Part shown: piece by piece, positions 14,889-23,953 of the stretch
Position numbering within the stretch: position 1 is the first letter of the stretch
Layout: every line of letters begins with the position of its first letter
DNA from: Bacteroidota bacterium
GTDB lineage: Bacteria > Bacteroidota > Bacteroidia > Bacteroidales > Dysgonomonadaceae
Length of the DNA: 30,229 nucleotides
Assembly: GCA_023418255.1 (NCBI GenBank)
Contig: JAEZZZ010000144.1
Span: 1-30,229, forward strand
Reading direction: 5' to 3'
The notes under the pieces: model-generated
Told to the model about the DNA's origin: nothing
Database searches by the model: none
Seen by the model: only the letters and a program-made list of their open reading frames with translations
Position numbers and translations under genes: made by a program

Positions 14889-15350
14889 TCATGCTTCGTT
14901 ATTGGCATAAATGTATGAATGCGCCGGGTGTTTATATTCAAAAATCTCTTTTTCAGTAAAAAAGCGTTCAATTTCAACCTTTGCTGTTTCTTCCGAGTCG
15001 GAAGCATGCACAATGTTTTCTTGAACACTTAGACTATGGTCGCCCCGGATGGTGCCAGGTACAGCTTCTCTGCCGTTTGTGCTACCGGTCATGGTTCGTA
15101 CGACCTGTACTGCATCAACACCTTGTAGAATCATTACAATTACGGGGCTTGTCCGCATAGCGTCTTTTATACGCTTAAAAAACGGTTTCTCCTTAAGATG
15201 TGAATAATGTACATTCAATATTTCATCTGTAAGCCAAATCATTTTTGTGCCAATGATTTGTAATCCTTTTTTCTCGAAGCGAGAAATCACTTCGCCAACA
15301 AGTCCTCGTTGAATGGCAGATGGCTTTAGAATTATCAATGTTTTCTGCAT
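14889..15350 (-). CDS. ndk: Nucleoside-diphosphate kinase
   Basis: Transfers the gamma-phosphate between nucleoside tri- and diphosphates through a phosphohistidine. The 153 residues include TLIILKPSAIQRGLVGEVI (4-22), REAVPGTIRGDHS (94-106) and the active-site NIVHASDS with His115 (112-119). The C-terminal extension (about 140-153, HPAHSYIYANNEA) is usual for the Bacteroidota form. The M23 gene follows 53 nt downstream. No clear promoter was found upstream. Confidence 0.96.
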   Translation of the reverse strand: MQKTLIILKPSAIQRGLVGEVISRFEKKGLQIIGTKMIWLTDEILNVHYSHLKEKPFFKRIKDAMRTSPVIVMILQGVDAVQVVRTMTGSTNGREAVPGTIRGDHSLSVQENIVHASDSEETAKVEIERFFTEKEIFEYKHPAHSYIYANNEA

Positions 15351-15646
15351 TTAAATTCTGTTTAATAGTGAGTAGAAAAAACGACTTTTAAATAATATGA
15401 TTCCCGAATCACAATCCAAAGTAAAGTTTTTATTATTTTTCAGCCAAATAAAAAGAGTATTAATTACAGACAATCCAAAAAAGAAATTTGCTGTATTGTG
15501 CCTTTATTTATCTGTTTATTAGCGCGTTGTGTGTAAATATGTTTTATAGCATGTTTTGTTATTATTAGAATATTGAAATGTATTTTAACTCAAGGATAGG
15601 TGAAAAAAGACACTCCTCTCATATACAATGGGATAAGTTTATTTGT

Positions 15647-15672
15647 GATTTTTGAGAAAAAATCATTTTTTC
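15647..15672 (+). terminator. Terminator-like hairpin in the DUF2723 upstream region
   Basis: GATTTTT (15647-15653) and AAAAATC (15658-15664) form a 7-bp stem with a GAGA loop, followed by A and T6. It looks like an intrinsic terminator on the + strand, yet no + strand gene precedes it. It may end an unseen short transcript or be chance in AT-rich DNA. Confidence 0.3.
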
Positions 15673-15768
15673 TTTTATTCATTTAATTATTCAATTGTTT
15701 TTTACGTTTTTTAATTGTTTGCCTGAAATTCATCCATTGTTAATCTCGCGCAAACCGATAGATTTAAT

Positions 15769-15776
15769 TATCTTTG
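15769..15776 (+). promoter_or_regulatory. -7 element of the DUF2723 gene
   Basis: TATCTTTG, an exact -7 match, 47 nt before the ATG. The -33 region has no clear TTTG at 19-20 nt spacing. Confidence 0.5.
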
Positions 15777-15823
15777 CCCACGTATATTAAAAAAACTTTT
15801 ATTACAACAAGATAAATCATAAT

Positions 15824-18800
15824 ATGAAGAAATATTCGCTCATTAACAATATCACCGGATGGGGCGTTTTCGTTGTTGCGGCAATGGTATATTTGCTCAC
15901 CATTGAGCCAACAGCAAGTTTTTGGGATTGTGGAGAATTTATCACATCGGCATACAAACTAGAGGTAGGGCATCCACCCGGGGCACCTTTTTTTATGTTG
16001 GTAGCCAACCTATTTACTCAATTTGCGTCGGATACCTCGCAAGTTGCCAAAATGGTGAACAGTATGTCGGCTCTATTGAGTGCATTTACGATACTTTTCT
16101 TGTTTTGGTCAATTACGCATCTTACACGAAAGCTCATTTGTACCGGTGATAATAAGAACATGAGTTTATGGCAAATCATTACCATTATGGGGAGTGGTGT
16201 TGTAGGAGCATTGGCATACACTTTTTCCGACACGTTTTGGTTTTCAGCCGTTGAGGGTGAAGTATATGCTTTCTCATCAATGCTGACAGCTCTTGTGTTT
16301 TGGCTTATTCTTAAATGGGAAGACAATGCACACAAACCGCATTCCGATAAATGGTTGGTTTTGATTGCCTATATTGTGGGACTCTCTATTGGCGTACATC
16401 TTCTTAATTTATTATGTATTCCTGCCATTGTGCTGGTTTATTATTTTAAAAAGTCAGAGACGCGCACCTACAAAGGGGTTCTAGGCTCATTACTTGTGTC
16501 GTTTGGTTTGGTTGCCGTGTTGTTGTTCGGAATTATTCCCGGATTTACCAAAGTGGGCGGCTGGTTTGAACTGTTATTTGTAAACACGTTCGGACTTCCA
16601 TATAACACCGGTGTTTTGGCGTATCTCATTTTATTGGTTGGTTTTATTGTTTGGTCACTCTTTGAGTCCATCGCTCAAAAAGGAAACCTAAAACGTGCAA
16701 AGATAGCCTTTGTAGCTAGCTTGGCTTTATCGGGTGCTCTTTTTATTGGCAGCAGCCCGTGGTTGTGGATTGTGCTGATTGCCCTGGCATGCTATATGAC
16801 ATTTATGAAAAAGAGCATACAGATGAGATTTGTGAATATTACCATGTCAAGTTTGCTTGTAGTCCTGATAGGTTTTTCCGCGTATGCTCTTATTCCTATT
16901 CGCTCAAGTGCCAATCCGCCTTTGGATTTGAACTCACCAGAAGATGTGTTTTCATTGGGGAGTTATCTTAATCGTGAGCAATATGGAGAAACACCTCGTT
17001 TACATGGCGTGACATATGCTTCAAAAGTAAAACGAAAAGCTGATGGCTCACCCATCATTGCAAGTGAGAAAAAATCGTATAGCCGAGTGGTGAAAGCTTC
17101 GCCCGATGAAAAGGATCGATATGTGGTGTCGAAAATACCTAAATATGAATATACCAATACCATGCTTTTCCCAAGAATGCATTCGCATTCCGGTTTGCCT
17201 AACTTCAACAATCATCTTATTGGCTATCGTCAATGGGGAGACGTTGAAAACGAAAATCGTCCGCCATCATTTATAGAGAATCTGAAGTTCCTGTTTAGTT
17301 ATCAAATCAATTACATGTATTGGCGCTATTTTATGTGGAATTTTTCAGGTCGCCAAAATGATATTCAAGGAGATGGAGGAATCACTTCAGGAAATTGGAT
17401 TACCGGCATACCGCTTATTGACCGATATGTATTGCAGCTTGGACCACAGGATAATATTGCTCCTGATATTGTCAATAACAAAGGGCGAAATCAATATTTT
17501 ATGTTGCCGTTGCTGTTGGGAATTCTGGGTATTGTGTTTCAATTGAAACGCAAGGAGCGTGGATTCGAAAATTTCTTGATTGTATTCATGCTATTTTTTA
17601 TGACCGGATTGGCCATTGTGCTCTATCTCAACCAAACACCATTTGAACCGCGCGAACGCGATTATGCTTATGCCGGTTCGTTTTATGCTTTTGCCATCTG
17701 GATAGGCATTGGTGTGGCATACGTTTCTTCTTTGCTAAAGAAATATATCCAAAACCCGGTGGTGTCCTCATCTCTTGCGACCGCTGTCTGTTTGTGTGTG
17801 CCGATTTTGATGGGAACTCAAAACTGGGACGATCACGACCGATCAGGTCGTTATCTGGCTCGTGATACAGGAATGAACTATCTCAGTTGTGTTGGTGAAA
17901 ACGGAATTATCTTTACCAATGGAGATAATGATACGTATCCCCTTTGGTATGTTCAGGAAACTGAGGGATTTCGCACCGATGTGCGTGTTGCCAACATTCA
18001 GTTTATGCAAACCGAGTGGTATATTGATCAGATGGTTCGGCAAGCTTATGAATCGGATCCATTGCCCATCACTTGGAGTCGCTATCAATATTCGAGTGAT
18101 AGAGGAAGTGCCGCTTTTGTAGTGACAAAAAATGAAATAAAGGAAGCTTTGCGCCGTGGTGAAGTCCCGCCCGTTTCGTACGGTATGTATTATGATGCCA
18201 ACGCATTCAAAGACACGCTTTCGTTGGAGCAAACGCTCGAAAATCTTAAAACTGGAAAAAATATTCATCCCAAGAATCCATTTAATACGGGCGAGACGGC
18301 AGTTATTCCCGGAGACTTGCTTTCGATGGATGTGAATGTTGAACTGATAGATTGGGAGAGCATGCACGCCACACCATCAAACAAAATGTTTATCAACTTG
18401 GGAGGCAAATCGTTTGTTTCTCGCCACGAACTTATGATGATGGAAATTCTCAAAAACGTAAACAAAGCGAATTGGAAACAATCGGTTCATTTTGCTACAA
18501 CCATTGATCCCAATCTATATATGAATTTGCGTGAAACAAACATGTCGCTCAATGGATTGACTTATCAAGTAGTTCCGGGTAAGCCCCTTGGTAATGGTGT
18601 TAATACAGATGCGGCATTTGAGAATATGATGAATTTTCGTTGGGGAGGATTAGAGAATAATCCTGACATATATCTTGACGAAACATGTCGTCGTATGATT
18701 TCAACTTTCCGCCATTATTTTACTACGCTGGTGGATGCTCTTATCTATGAGGGGAAAAGAGACAAGGCTCTGGCTGCACTCGAAAAAGCAACATCGGCTA

Positions 18801-19315
18801 TGCCTTCGTCAGCAGTTGCTTACAGAAATGAAGGGGTTCTTTTTGCACGCGGTTATTATCAATTAGGCGAAAAAGAAAAAGCAGATAAATTGATAAATGA
18901 AATTGCCGAGCGCTTACACAAAAATCTTGACTGGTTTGACCGATTGTCACCCCGGCAAATTGCTGACGCGACAACAGATGTACGATTCAACAATCTGTAC
19001 CCGATGATGCTTATCGCGTCTGTTTATCAGCAGTACAATAGAGATGCGTATGCGTCGATCATTGACAATTTGTTGCAACGTGCACAATATTATTACAGCA
19101 TAGGTCTTCCTTTTTTGGGTGATTTTATTGTAAGCGAGCTCACCAATGAATCAATCCGCGCTTATTATAGAGGAGCCGGGAAAGATGCATCCGCCGATGC
19201 TAGCGATACATCGGAGCTTTCTATTGAGGAACAAACAATGGAAAAAACATTGCATTTGATGCAACAATACAGTCCGCGACTTTTGCAGCAATATACCACT
19301 CACGATAAAGAATAG
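15824..19315 (+). CDS. DUF2723 / GT117-type membrane protein O-mannosyltransferase-like
   Basis: Large integral membrane protein of 1163 residues. The N-terminus reads TIEPTASFWDCGEFI (26-40), the family signature, placing Asp35 and Glu38 in the first periplasmic loop where GT-C enzymes keep catalytic acids. At least ten hydrophobic helices occupy roughly 1-370 and 560-670, interrupted by a loop with EPRERDYAYAGSFYAF, also a family signature. The soluble C-terminal part (about 690-1163) includes a TPR-like stretch near 985-1040 (ALAALEKATSAMPSSAVAYR). The family is related to TMEM260, a eukaryotic protein O-mannosyltransferase. In Bacteroidota a lipid-linked sugar donor and protein O-glycosylation are plausible but inferred. 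A terminator follows directly. Confidence 0.88.
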   Translation: MKKYSLINNITGWGVFVVAAMVYLLTIEPTASFWDCGEFITSAYKLEVGHPPGAPFFMLVANLFTQFASDTSQVAKMVNSMSALLSAFTILFLFWSITHLTRKLICTGDNKNMSLWQIITIMGSGVVGALAYTFSDTFWFSAVEGEVYAFSSMLTALVFWLILKWEDNAHKPHSDKWLVLIAYIVGLSIGVHLLNLLCIPAIVLVYYFKKSETRTYKGVLGSLLVSFGLVAVLLFGIIPGFTKVGGWFELLFVNTFGLPYNTGVLAYLILLVGFIVWSLFESIAQKGNLKRAKIAFVASLALSGALFIGSSPWLWIVLIALACYMTFMKKSIQMRFVNITMSSLLVVLIGFSAYALIPIRSSANPPLDLNSPEDVFSLGSYLNREQYGETPRLHGVTYASKVKRKADGSPIIASEKKSYSRVVKASPDEKDRYVVSKIPKYEYTNTMLFPRMHSHSGLPNFNNHLIGYRQWGDVENENRPPSFIENLKFLFSYQINYMYWRYFMWNFSGRQNDIQGDGGITSGNWITGIPLIDRYVLQLGPQDNIAPDIVNNKGRNQYFMLPLLLGILGIVFQLKRKERGFENFLIVFMLFFMTGLAIVLYLNQTPFEPRERDYAYAGSFYAFAIWIGIGVAYVSSLLKKYIQNPVVSSSLATAVCLCVPILMGTQNWDDHDRSGRYLARDTGMNYLSCVGENGIIFTNGDNDTYPLWYVQETEGFRTDVRVANIQFMQTEWYIDQMVRQAYESDPLPITWSRYQYSSDRGSAAFVVTKNEIKEALRRGEVPPVSYGMYYDANAFKDTLSLEQTLENLKTGKNIHPKNPFNTGETAVIPGDLLSMDVNVELIDWESMHATPSNKMFINLGGKSFVSRHELMMMEILKNVNKANWKQSVHFATTIDPNLYMNLRETNMSLNGLTYQVVPGKPLGNGVNTDAAFENMMNFRWGGLENNPDIYLDETCRRMISTFRHYFTTLVDALIYEGKRDKALAALEKATSAMPSSAVAYRNEGVLFARGYYQLGEKEKADKLINEIAERLHKNLDWFDRLSPRQIADATTDVRFNNLYPMMLIASVYQQYNRDAYASIIDNLLQRAQYYYSIGLPFLGDFIVSELTNESIRAYYRGAGKDASADASDTSELSIEEQTMEKTLHLMQQYSPRLLQQYTTHDKE

Positions 19316-19321
19316 AGAGAA

Positions 19322-19365
19322 AAAACGCTTTGTAATACGAATATTGCAGAGCGTTTTCTTTATTT
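19322..19365 (+). terminator. Terminator of the DUF2723 gene
   Basis: AAAACGCTTTG (19322-19332) pairs with CAGAGCGTTTT (19347-19357), 11 bp with one G-T wobble and a 14-nt loop, followed by a T-rich tail. It starts 7 nt after the stop codon. Confidence 0.7.
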
Positions 19366-19382
19366 TACCAAACCGCCTTGTC

Positions 19383-19706
19383 ATGTTTATAGAACAGCCG
19401 CGCATCTCATATCGTCTTCTTTATGCGGGTACTATTTGGCGCATTCCCCAAAAAGAGAAAAAAACGGTTTACCTCACATTTGATGATGGACCTATTCCGG
19501 AGGTTACGCCGTGGACGCTTGATTTACTAGGCAAATACGACATAAAAGCTACCTTTTTTTGTGTTGGCGAAAATAACCCCCGTCACGCGCAATTTTATCC
19601 GACACGTGCAAATAACGTTTCAAGTGCCATCGAACCTTTACCCCTGCCATTGAGCAAATGTGACGATATTATATTTTACCGGACAGCAATAATTATTATG
19701 GAGTAA
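19383..19706 (+). pseudogene. Polysaccharide deacetylase, C-terminally truncated
   Basis: From the ATG at 19383 the frame reads IEQPRISYRLLYAGTIWRIP, then KKTVYLTFDDGPIPEVTPW and YDIKATFFCVGEN. This is the N-terminal third of a NodB-type polysaccharide deacetylase, including TFDDGP with the catalytic Asp and first metal-binding Asp. After GEN (base about 19574) the family pattern stops abruptly. The expected HQ-GNHT/HxxxH metal site and the later catalytic motifs are absent, and 44 unrelated residues precede the stop. The ATG at 19344 lies in the terminator hairpin and is unlikely to be the start. Intact homologues of about 200 residues sit after DUF2723 in relatives, so this is a decayed copy. 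Confidence 0.7.
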
Positions 19707-19749
19707 TTGGTTAATGAAAAGAGTGATAATTCGATAATTTAATTTGTTT

Positions 19750-19781
19750 TTTGTAAGTTTACGCAAATGAATGTATCTTTG
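19750..19781 (+). promoter_or_regulatory. Promoter of the LysE-type gene
   Basis: TTTG (19750-19753), 20-nt spacer, TATCTTTG (19774-19781) is a textbook Bacteroidota promoter. The ATG is 45 nt downstream of the -7 element. Confidence 0.75.
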
Positions 19782-19825
19782 CAAAATGAAAAATCAAAGG
19801 GGCTTGTATTGAAAGTTAAGCTTTA

Positions 19826-20449
19826 ATGTTGGATACAATAGTAAAAGGATTTTTAATCGGGATATTGGTTTCTGCTCCCATGGGACCTGTCGGTATCTTG
19901 TGTGTACAACGGACATTGACGCGTGGCCGCAATCACGGCCTTGTCAGTGGTTTGGGCGCGGCAGTTTCCGATGTGTTGTATGCTTTGGTTACATTGCTGG
20001 GAATCAGCCTGATTACCGATTTCCTGGAAAGCCACAAAATGGCTTTTCAGTTGGGTGGTAGCATCGTGTTGATTATCTTTGGTTATATAGTATTTAATAC
20101 CAACCCTTTGAAGATTGTGAAACCCGGGAATGAACCTTCCGAAACACGTTATACAAAAGATTTTATATCTGCCTTTTTTCTTACGGTTTCCAATGTTGTC
20201 ATCATTTTTGTTTTTCTGACACTGTATGCACGGTTCAGCTTTAATCCGACGGACGATGGTAGTTTGTTTTTAATTGTTGGTTTAACATCCATTGCCTTAG
20301 GTGCCATTACTTGGTGGTCTTTTATCACACGATTTGTTTCTTATTTGTGCCAGCATTTTAGTCGCGCCAGTTTAGTTTTGCTCAATCGCATCGTTGGTGG
20401 TATTTTGATTCTTGTTGGCGTGGTGGGGATGTTTACAGACTTTTCCTAA
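19826..20449 (+). CDS. LysE/RhtB-family amino-acid exporter
   Basis: Inner membrane protein of 207 residues with about six hydrophobic helices. The first helix carries SAPMGPVGILCVQRTL, the signature of LysE-type exporters, followed by GLGAAVSDVLYALVTLLG and a charged loop (about 95-112). The final helices read LLNRIVGGILILVGVVGMF. Family members export lysine, threonine or homoserine derivatives; the substrate here cannot be read from sequence. It has its own strong promoter. Its stop codon overlaps the stop of the convergent phosphodiesterase by 4 nt. Confidence 0.85.
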   Translation: MLDTIVKGFLIGILVSAPMGPVGILCVQRTLTRGRNHGLVSGLGAAVSDVLYALVTLLGISLITDFLESHKMAFQLGGSIVLIIFGYIVFNTNPLKIVKPGNEPSETRYTKDFISAFFLTVSNVVIIFVFLTLYARFSFNPTDDGSLFLIVGLTSIALGAITWWSFITRFVSYLCQHFSRASLVLLNRIVGGILILVGVVGMFTDFS

Positions 20450-20940
20450 CGATTTGCTAACTCAATCACTTCTAGATCTTTAATGTCGCCCTTGTCTAAA
20501 ACAAAACGAAGCAGTGTGCGTACGCTATGGAAACCGTAAATACCTGCTGCTCCGGGATTCATGTGTAAGCACTGTAATTTCTTGTCGTACACAACCTTTA
20601 ATATGTGCGAGTGCCCGCAAATAAACAGTTTGGGCGGATTTTTATATAACACCGATCGGATGCCTGCATCGTATCTGCCGGGATAACCGCCGATGTGTGT
20701 CATGAGGATATCTACATTTTCTAACGTGAAACGCAAAGTGTGAGGAAATGCTTGTCGTACGCGCGCATCATCTATATTTCCATGTACCGCACGAAACGGT
20801 TTAAGCTGCTCAAACTGCTCGGCCAATGCCAGTGAACCGATATCCCCGGCATGCCATATCTCATCGCATTCGGCAAAATGAACTGCATATTTTTCGTCCC
20901 AATGGTTATGTGTGTCTGAAAGAAGTCCTATTTTTATCAT
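20446..20940 (-). CDS. YfcE/MJ0936-type metallophosphoesterase
   Basis: From the ATG at 20940 the protein has 164 residues and carries the calcineurin-like metal motifs of the small phosphodiesterase family: LLSDTHNH at the N-terminus, WHAGDIG, VHGNID, MTHIGGYPGRYD and CGHSH. Homologues hydrolyse phosphodiester model substrates; the natural substrate is unknown. An upstream in-frame ATG (20961) adds seven residues but overlaps the -7 element, so the later start is preferred. Convergent with the LysE-type gene. Confidence 0.88.
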   Translation of the reverse strand: MIKIGLLSDTHNHWDEKYAVHFAECDEIWHAGDIGSLALAEQFEQLKPFRAVHGNIDDARVRQAFPHTLRFTLENVDILMTHIGGYPGRYDAGIRSVLYKNPPKLFICGHSHILKVVYDKKLQCLHMNPGAAGIYGFHSVRTLLRFVLDKGDIKDLEVIELANR

Positions 20941-20958
20941 TCTATTGTTTAATTGGGG

Positions 20959-20966
20959 CAAAGTTA
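20959..20966 (-). promoter_or_regulatory. -7 element of the phosphoesterase gene
   Basis: TAACTTTG on the minus strand matches TANNTTTG. Transcription would begin about 20950, which supports translation from the ATG at 20940. Confidence 0.45.
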
Positions 20967-21104
20967 CTATTTTTGTTTTGAATCTATCGGTTATTCCTCA
21001 AGTTGTGCTTATTTTTACAATCTGTTTGCCGATCAGATTTATTTCTACTCCCTAATAAGGATTGAAATGTGAGGGCAGAATATTTTATTGATTACGAATG
21101 CAAT

Positions 21105-23186
21105 ATGAACACCATGAGTACAAAAACGCATTATAAATACTTCAAACGCGACATCAGCTGGCTGTCGTTCAATTATCGTGTGTTGATGGAAGCGCGCGAC
21201 AATTCGTTGCCGATATACGAACGGATTAAATTTCTTGCTATCTATTCGTCTAATCTCGAAGAATTTTATAAAATACGTGTTTCGGGTTATCATAGTTCCA
21301 TTTTAAAGAGTATAAAGCGTGACGAATCTGTGGAAGAGGCATTGCAGACATTGACACGAATCACTACGGAAGTGACTGCACAGCAAAAAGAGTTTTTTCA
21401 TATTTTTGAGGAGATGATTTTGCCGGAACTTCGCAAAAATAACATCATTTTATATGAGTCCGAAAATGTAGATCTTTTTCATAAGCCTTTTGTAGAGAAA
21501 TTCTTTAATGAAGAGGTCTTCCCTTTCCTGCAGCCGATGATTATTCAAAAAGATGCCATTCACACATTTATAATGGATGCGCGTATCTATCAAGTCATCA
21601 GTCTTATAAAACGAAGTAAGAAGAAAAAAGAAGCATCGGAGTACACATACGCCATAATGAAAATTCCCTACACGAAAGTACCTCGATTTATTGAACTTCC
21701 CGAGATGGATGGCAAGTATTATGTGATGTTTATTGACGATATCATTCGTGCGAACCTGCAAAGTGTATTTCCCGGATATGAAGTGGTCGATTGTTTCAGT
21801 ATAAAAATTTCGCGCGATGCCGATTTTTCGTTGGAAGAGGAAGATCAAAAAGATATTGCCGAGCGTATTTTAAAGAAAGTTCGACGTCGCAAGTTAGGAG
21901 CAGTCACGCGGTTTGAATATGATAAGGATATGCCGGATTACTTTTTGAAGTACTTGTGCGAAACATACGAGATAGAAGAGGAGGAGCTGCTGCCTTCGGG
22001 ACGTTATTTGAGCCTTTCCGATCTCTTTAAGTTCCCAAATCCGATAGGAAAAAAACTGACACAGCAGCTGCCTTCATCGCTGCGCGTACCCGAACTAGAG
22101 AACAATCAATCTATTTTAAAGGTATTGCGCAAACAGGATGTGTTGTTGCATTTTCCATACCAATCGTTTGATTACCTGCTTCGCTTTTTGATGCAGGCTG
22201 CCTTTGATCCTAAGGTGTTGGAAATAAAAGTGACCCAATATCGTGTGGCTGAAAACTCTGCTGTTATCAATAGCCTTATCAGTGCCGCTAAGAATGGCAA
22301 AAAAGTGACCGTTTTTGTGGAAATGAAAGCACGCTTCGATGAAGAAAACAACTACATCAGTTCGGAATTGATGCAACAAGCGGGAATAAATATTATTTAT
22401 AGCCTTCCCGGACTAAAAGTTCATGCTAAACTGGCGTACGTGCGCAAGCAAAGCAACGATAAAGCGAATCCGCTGAAAGGGTATGTCTATTTGAGCACCG
22501 GCAATTTCAATGAAAAAACGGCACGAATATATTCTGATATGGGGCTGTTGACTTCTAATCAGGAGATTATACAAGATGTTGATGAAGTGTTTCATGTGCT
22601 GGAGGGAAATCCGCATCACCGAAAGTTCAAACATCTGTTGGTGGCTCAGTTTAATATGGTGCCACAACTGCATGCGATGATTGAGCGCGAAATCGCGCAC
22701 CAAAAGGAAGGGCGAGAAGCACATATAATTTTGAAAATGAACTCTCTGGAAGATAGAGATATGATCTGTGCACTGTATCGCGCGAGCGAAGCGGGTGTAA
22801 AAATTGATTTAATTGTTCGCGGAATATGCTGCTTGGTACCCAATCAGCCATATAGCCAAAATATCTCTATCACACGCATTGTGGATTCTTACTTGGAGCA
22901 TACGCGTGTGTGGTATTTTCTAAATGATGGTAAGGAAGAACTTTTTTTGGCTTCTGCCGATTGGATGGAACGCAATCTTCGCCGTCGTATCGAAACGGCT
23001 TTCCCGATTCTGTGTCAATCGCTGAAAAAGAAAATTATTGATATTTTAAAAATACAACTATCAGACAATCAAAGTGCCGTCTGGATTGATGAGCATCTAC
23101 AAAATGTTTGGAAAAAAAACGCGCATGTACCTGTACGCGCGCAGCGTGCAACGTATGAGTATTTAAAGCAGCACTCTGAGTGGTGA
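21105..23186 (+). CDS. ppk1: Polyphosphate kinase 1
   Basis: Reversibly polymerises the ATP gamma-phosphate into polyphosphate. From the ATG at 21105 it has 693 residues; an in-frame GTG at 21069 and ATG at 21114 are alternatives, and conserved sequence begins at YFKRDISWLSFNYRVL. The four-domain PPK1 layout is clear: N-domain, head domain (IKFLAIYSSNLEEFYKIR), and two phospholipase-D-like C domains with VHAKLAYV (autophosphorylated His, codon at 22422), YLSTGNFNEKTARIYSDMG, IVRGICCLVP and the second His in LEHTRVWYF (codon at 22899). No exopolyphosphatase or phosphate regulon gene is adjacent, and no clear promoter was identified. Confidence 0.95.
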   Translation: MNTMSTKTHYKYFKRDISWLSFNYRVLMEARDNSLPIYERIKFLAIYSSNLEEFYKIRVSGYHSSILKSIKRDESVEEALQTLTRITTEVTAQQKEFFHIFEEMILPELRKNNIILYESENVDLFHKPFVEKFFNEEVFPFLQPMIIQKDAIHTFIMDARIYQVISLIKRSKKKKEASEYTYAIMKIPYTKVPRFIELPEMDGKYYVMFIDDIIRANLQSVFPGYEVVDCFSIKISRDADFSLEEEDQKDIAERILKKVRRRKLGAVTRFEYDKDMPDYFLKYLCETYEIEEEELLPSGRYLSLSDLFKFPNPIGKKLTQQLPSSLRVPELENNQSILKVLRKQDVLLHFPYQSFDYLLRFLMQAAFDPKVLEIKVTQYRVAENSAVINSLISAAKNGKKVTVFVEMKARFDEENNYISSELMQQAGINIIYSLPGLKVHAKLAYVRKQSNDKANPLKGYVYLSTGNFNEKTARIYSDMGLLTSNQEIIQDVDEVFHVLEGNPHHRKFKHLLVAQFNMVPQLHAMIEREIAHQKEGREAHIILKMNSLEDRDMICALYRASEAGVKIDLIVRGICCLVPNQPYSQNISITRIVDSYLEHTRVWYFLNDGKEELFLASADWMERNLRRRIETAFPILCQSLKKKIIDILKIQLSDNQSAVWIDEHLQNVWKKNAHVPVRAQRATYEYLKQHSEW

Positions 23187-23736
23187 CTACTTGAGAATAT
23201 ATTTTGTTTTAGCGGACTCAATGATTAAAATTCAAGCGAAAAGCGGGAGTGAACGCTGCATGAAAAGCGTTTAAGCGTGACGACAATAGCGACCTCACTG
23301 TCGCACTACACTCCTCGTGATAGGTGGTGCCTTTGCCGCATTGTTCAAAGCCTGCTGAGGTTTTCTCCTGGCGGAGCGAATGCGCAGACCGGAGAGGCGA
23401 CCTCTTTTATTGTTTCGTTTTTTTGTGGAGAAATGTTTTACATCGCGAACATGATGCGCTTGCCGGGTCTGTACATCACCTTTTCAATCGCTTTGAATTA
23501 TATTTTGTTGGGTTTGAAAAATACGATATTCAGCGACTCATGATAATGGAGAGACGTGCAATGGTTTTAAAATGTATATAGACTCTTTAAGGAGCCATTA
23601 TTAAGCGAGTTATTTCTTTTTTAGCGACCGAGCTACTTGCCGGTGCAGTCTTGATTTTTCTTTGCTTGGAGAACGGTTAATTCACGATAATTATAAGTTG
23701 TTTAGGCGTCTGTGAGGTTTTAAAGGAAAAATCATG
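23187..23736. other. 550-nt region without a supportable gene
   Basis: Open frames exist on the + strand (to 23543 and 23581), but their translations match nothing I know and overlap one another. On the minus strand, unfamiliar segments are broken by several stops. The G+C is higher here than in most gaps of this window, which suggests a decayed gene or an unrecognised RNA rather than simple spacer. I cannot assign it. Confidence 0.4.
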
Positions 23737-23744
23737 TACATTTG
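23737..23744 (+). promoter_or_regulatory. Possible -7 element for purL
   Basis: TACATTTG matches TANNTTTG. No good -33 box is visible. If used, it gives purL a leader of roughly 200 nt. Confidence 0.4.
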
Positions 23745-23953
23745 TGCTTCAAATTAGAATTTATCTCTAATAAAGACATACAATTTTTAAAGATGTGAAG
23801 AAAGGTTAGACATTTATAATTTAATTGAACCATTTGGAATTGTAAATTTAGAATTGAAAATATTGTGATTTTTTCTTGAAATGGGAAGAAAGACTTCTTA
23901 ATACTTAAAATATATATCACTTTATTTCAATGAAACACTCAATCAAAAGACGC

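Larger units (their letters stand above)
15351..15823. other. 473-nt AT-rich divergent intergenic region
   Basis: The gap separates ndk (-) and the DUF2723 gene (+). It holds the DUF2723 -7 element and one small hairpin (15647-15664). I see no ORF with a believable translation, no tRNA and no other recognisable RNA. Confidence 0.6.

Noticed and set aside
23277..23581. Two overlapping + strand ORFs between ppk1 and purL
   Set aside because: They overlap in different frames, have no promoter and no recognisable motif, and one is Trp/Cys/His rich as random frames often are.
23745..23953. Purine riboswitch upstream of purL
   Set aside because: The conserved loop sequences and three-way junction of the purine aptamer are not visible; the leader is AT-rich and irregular.
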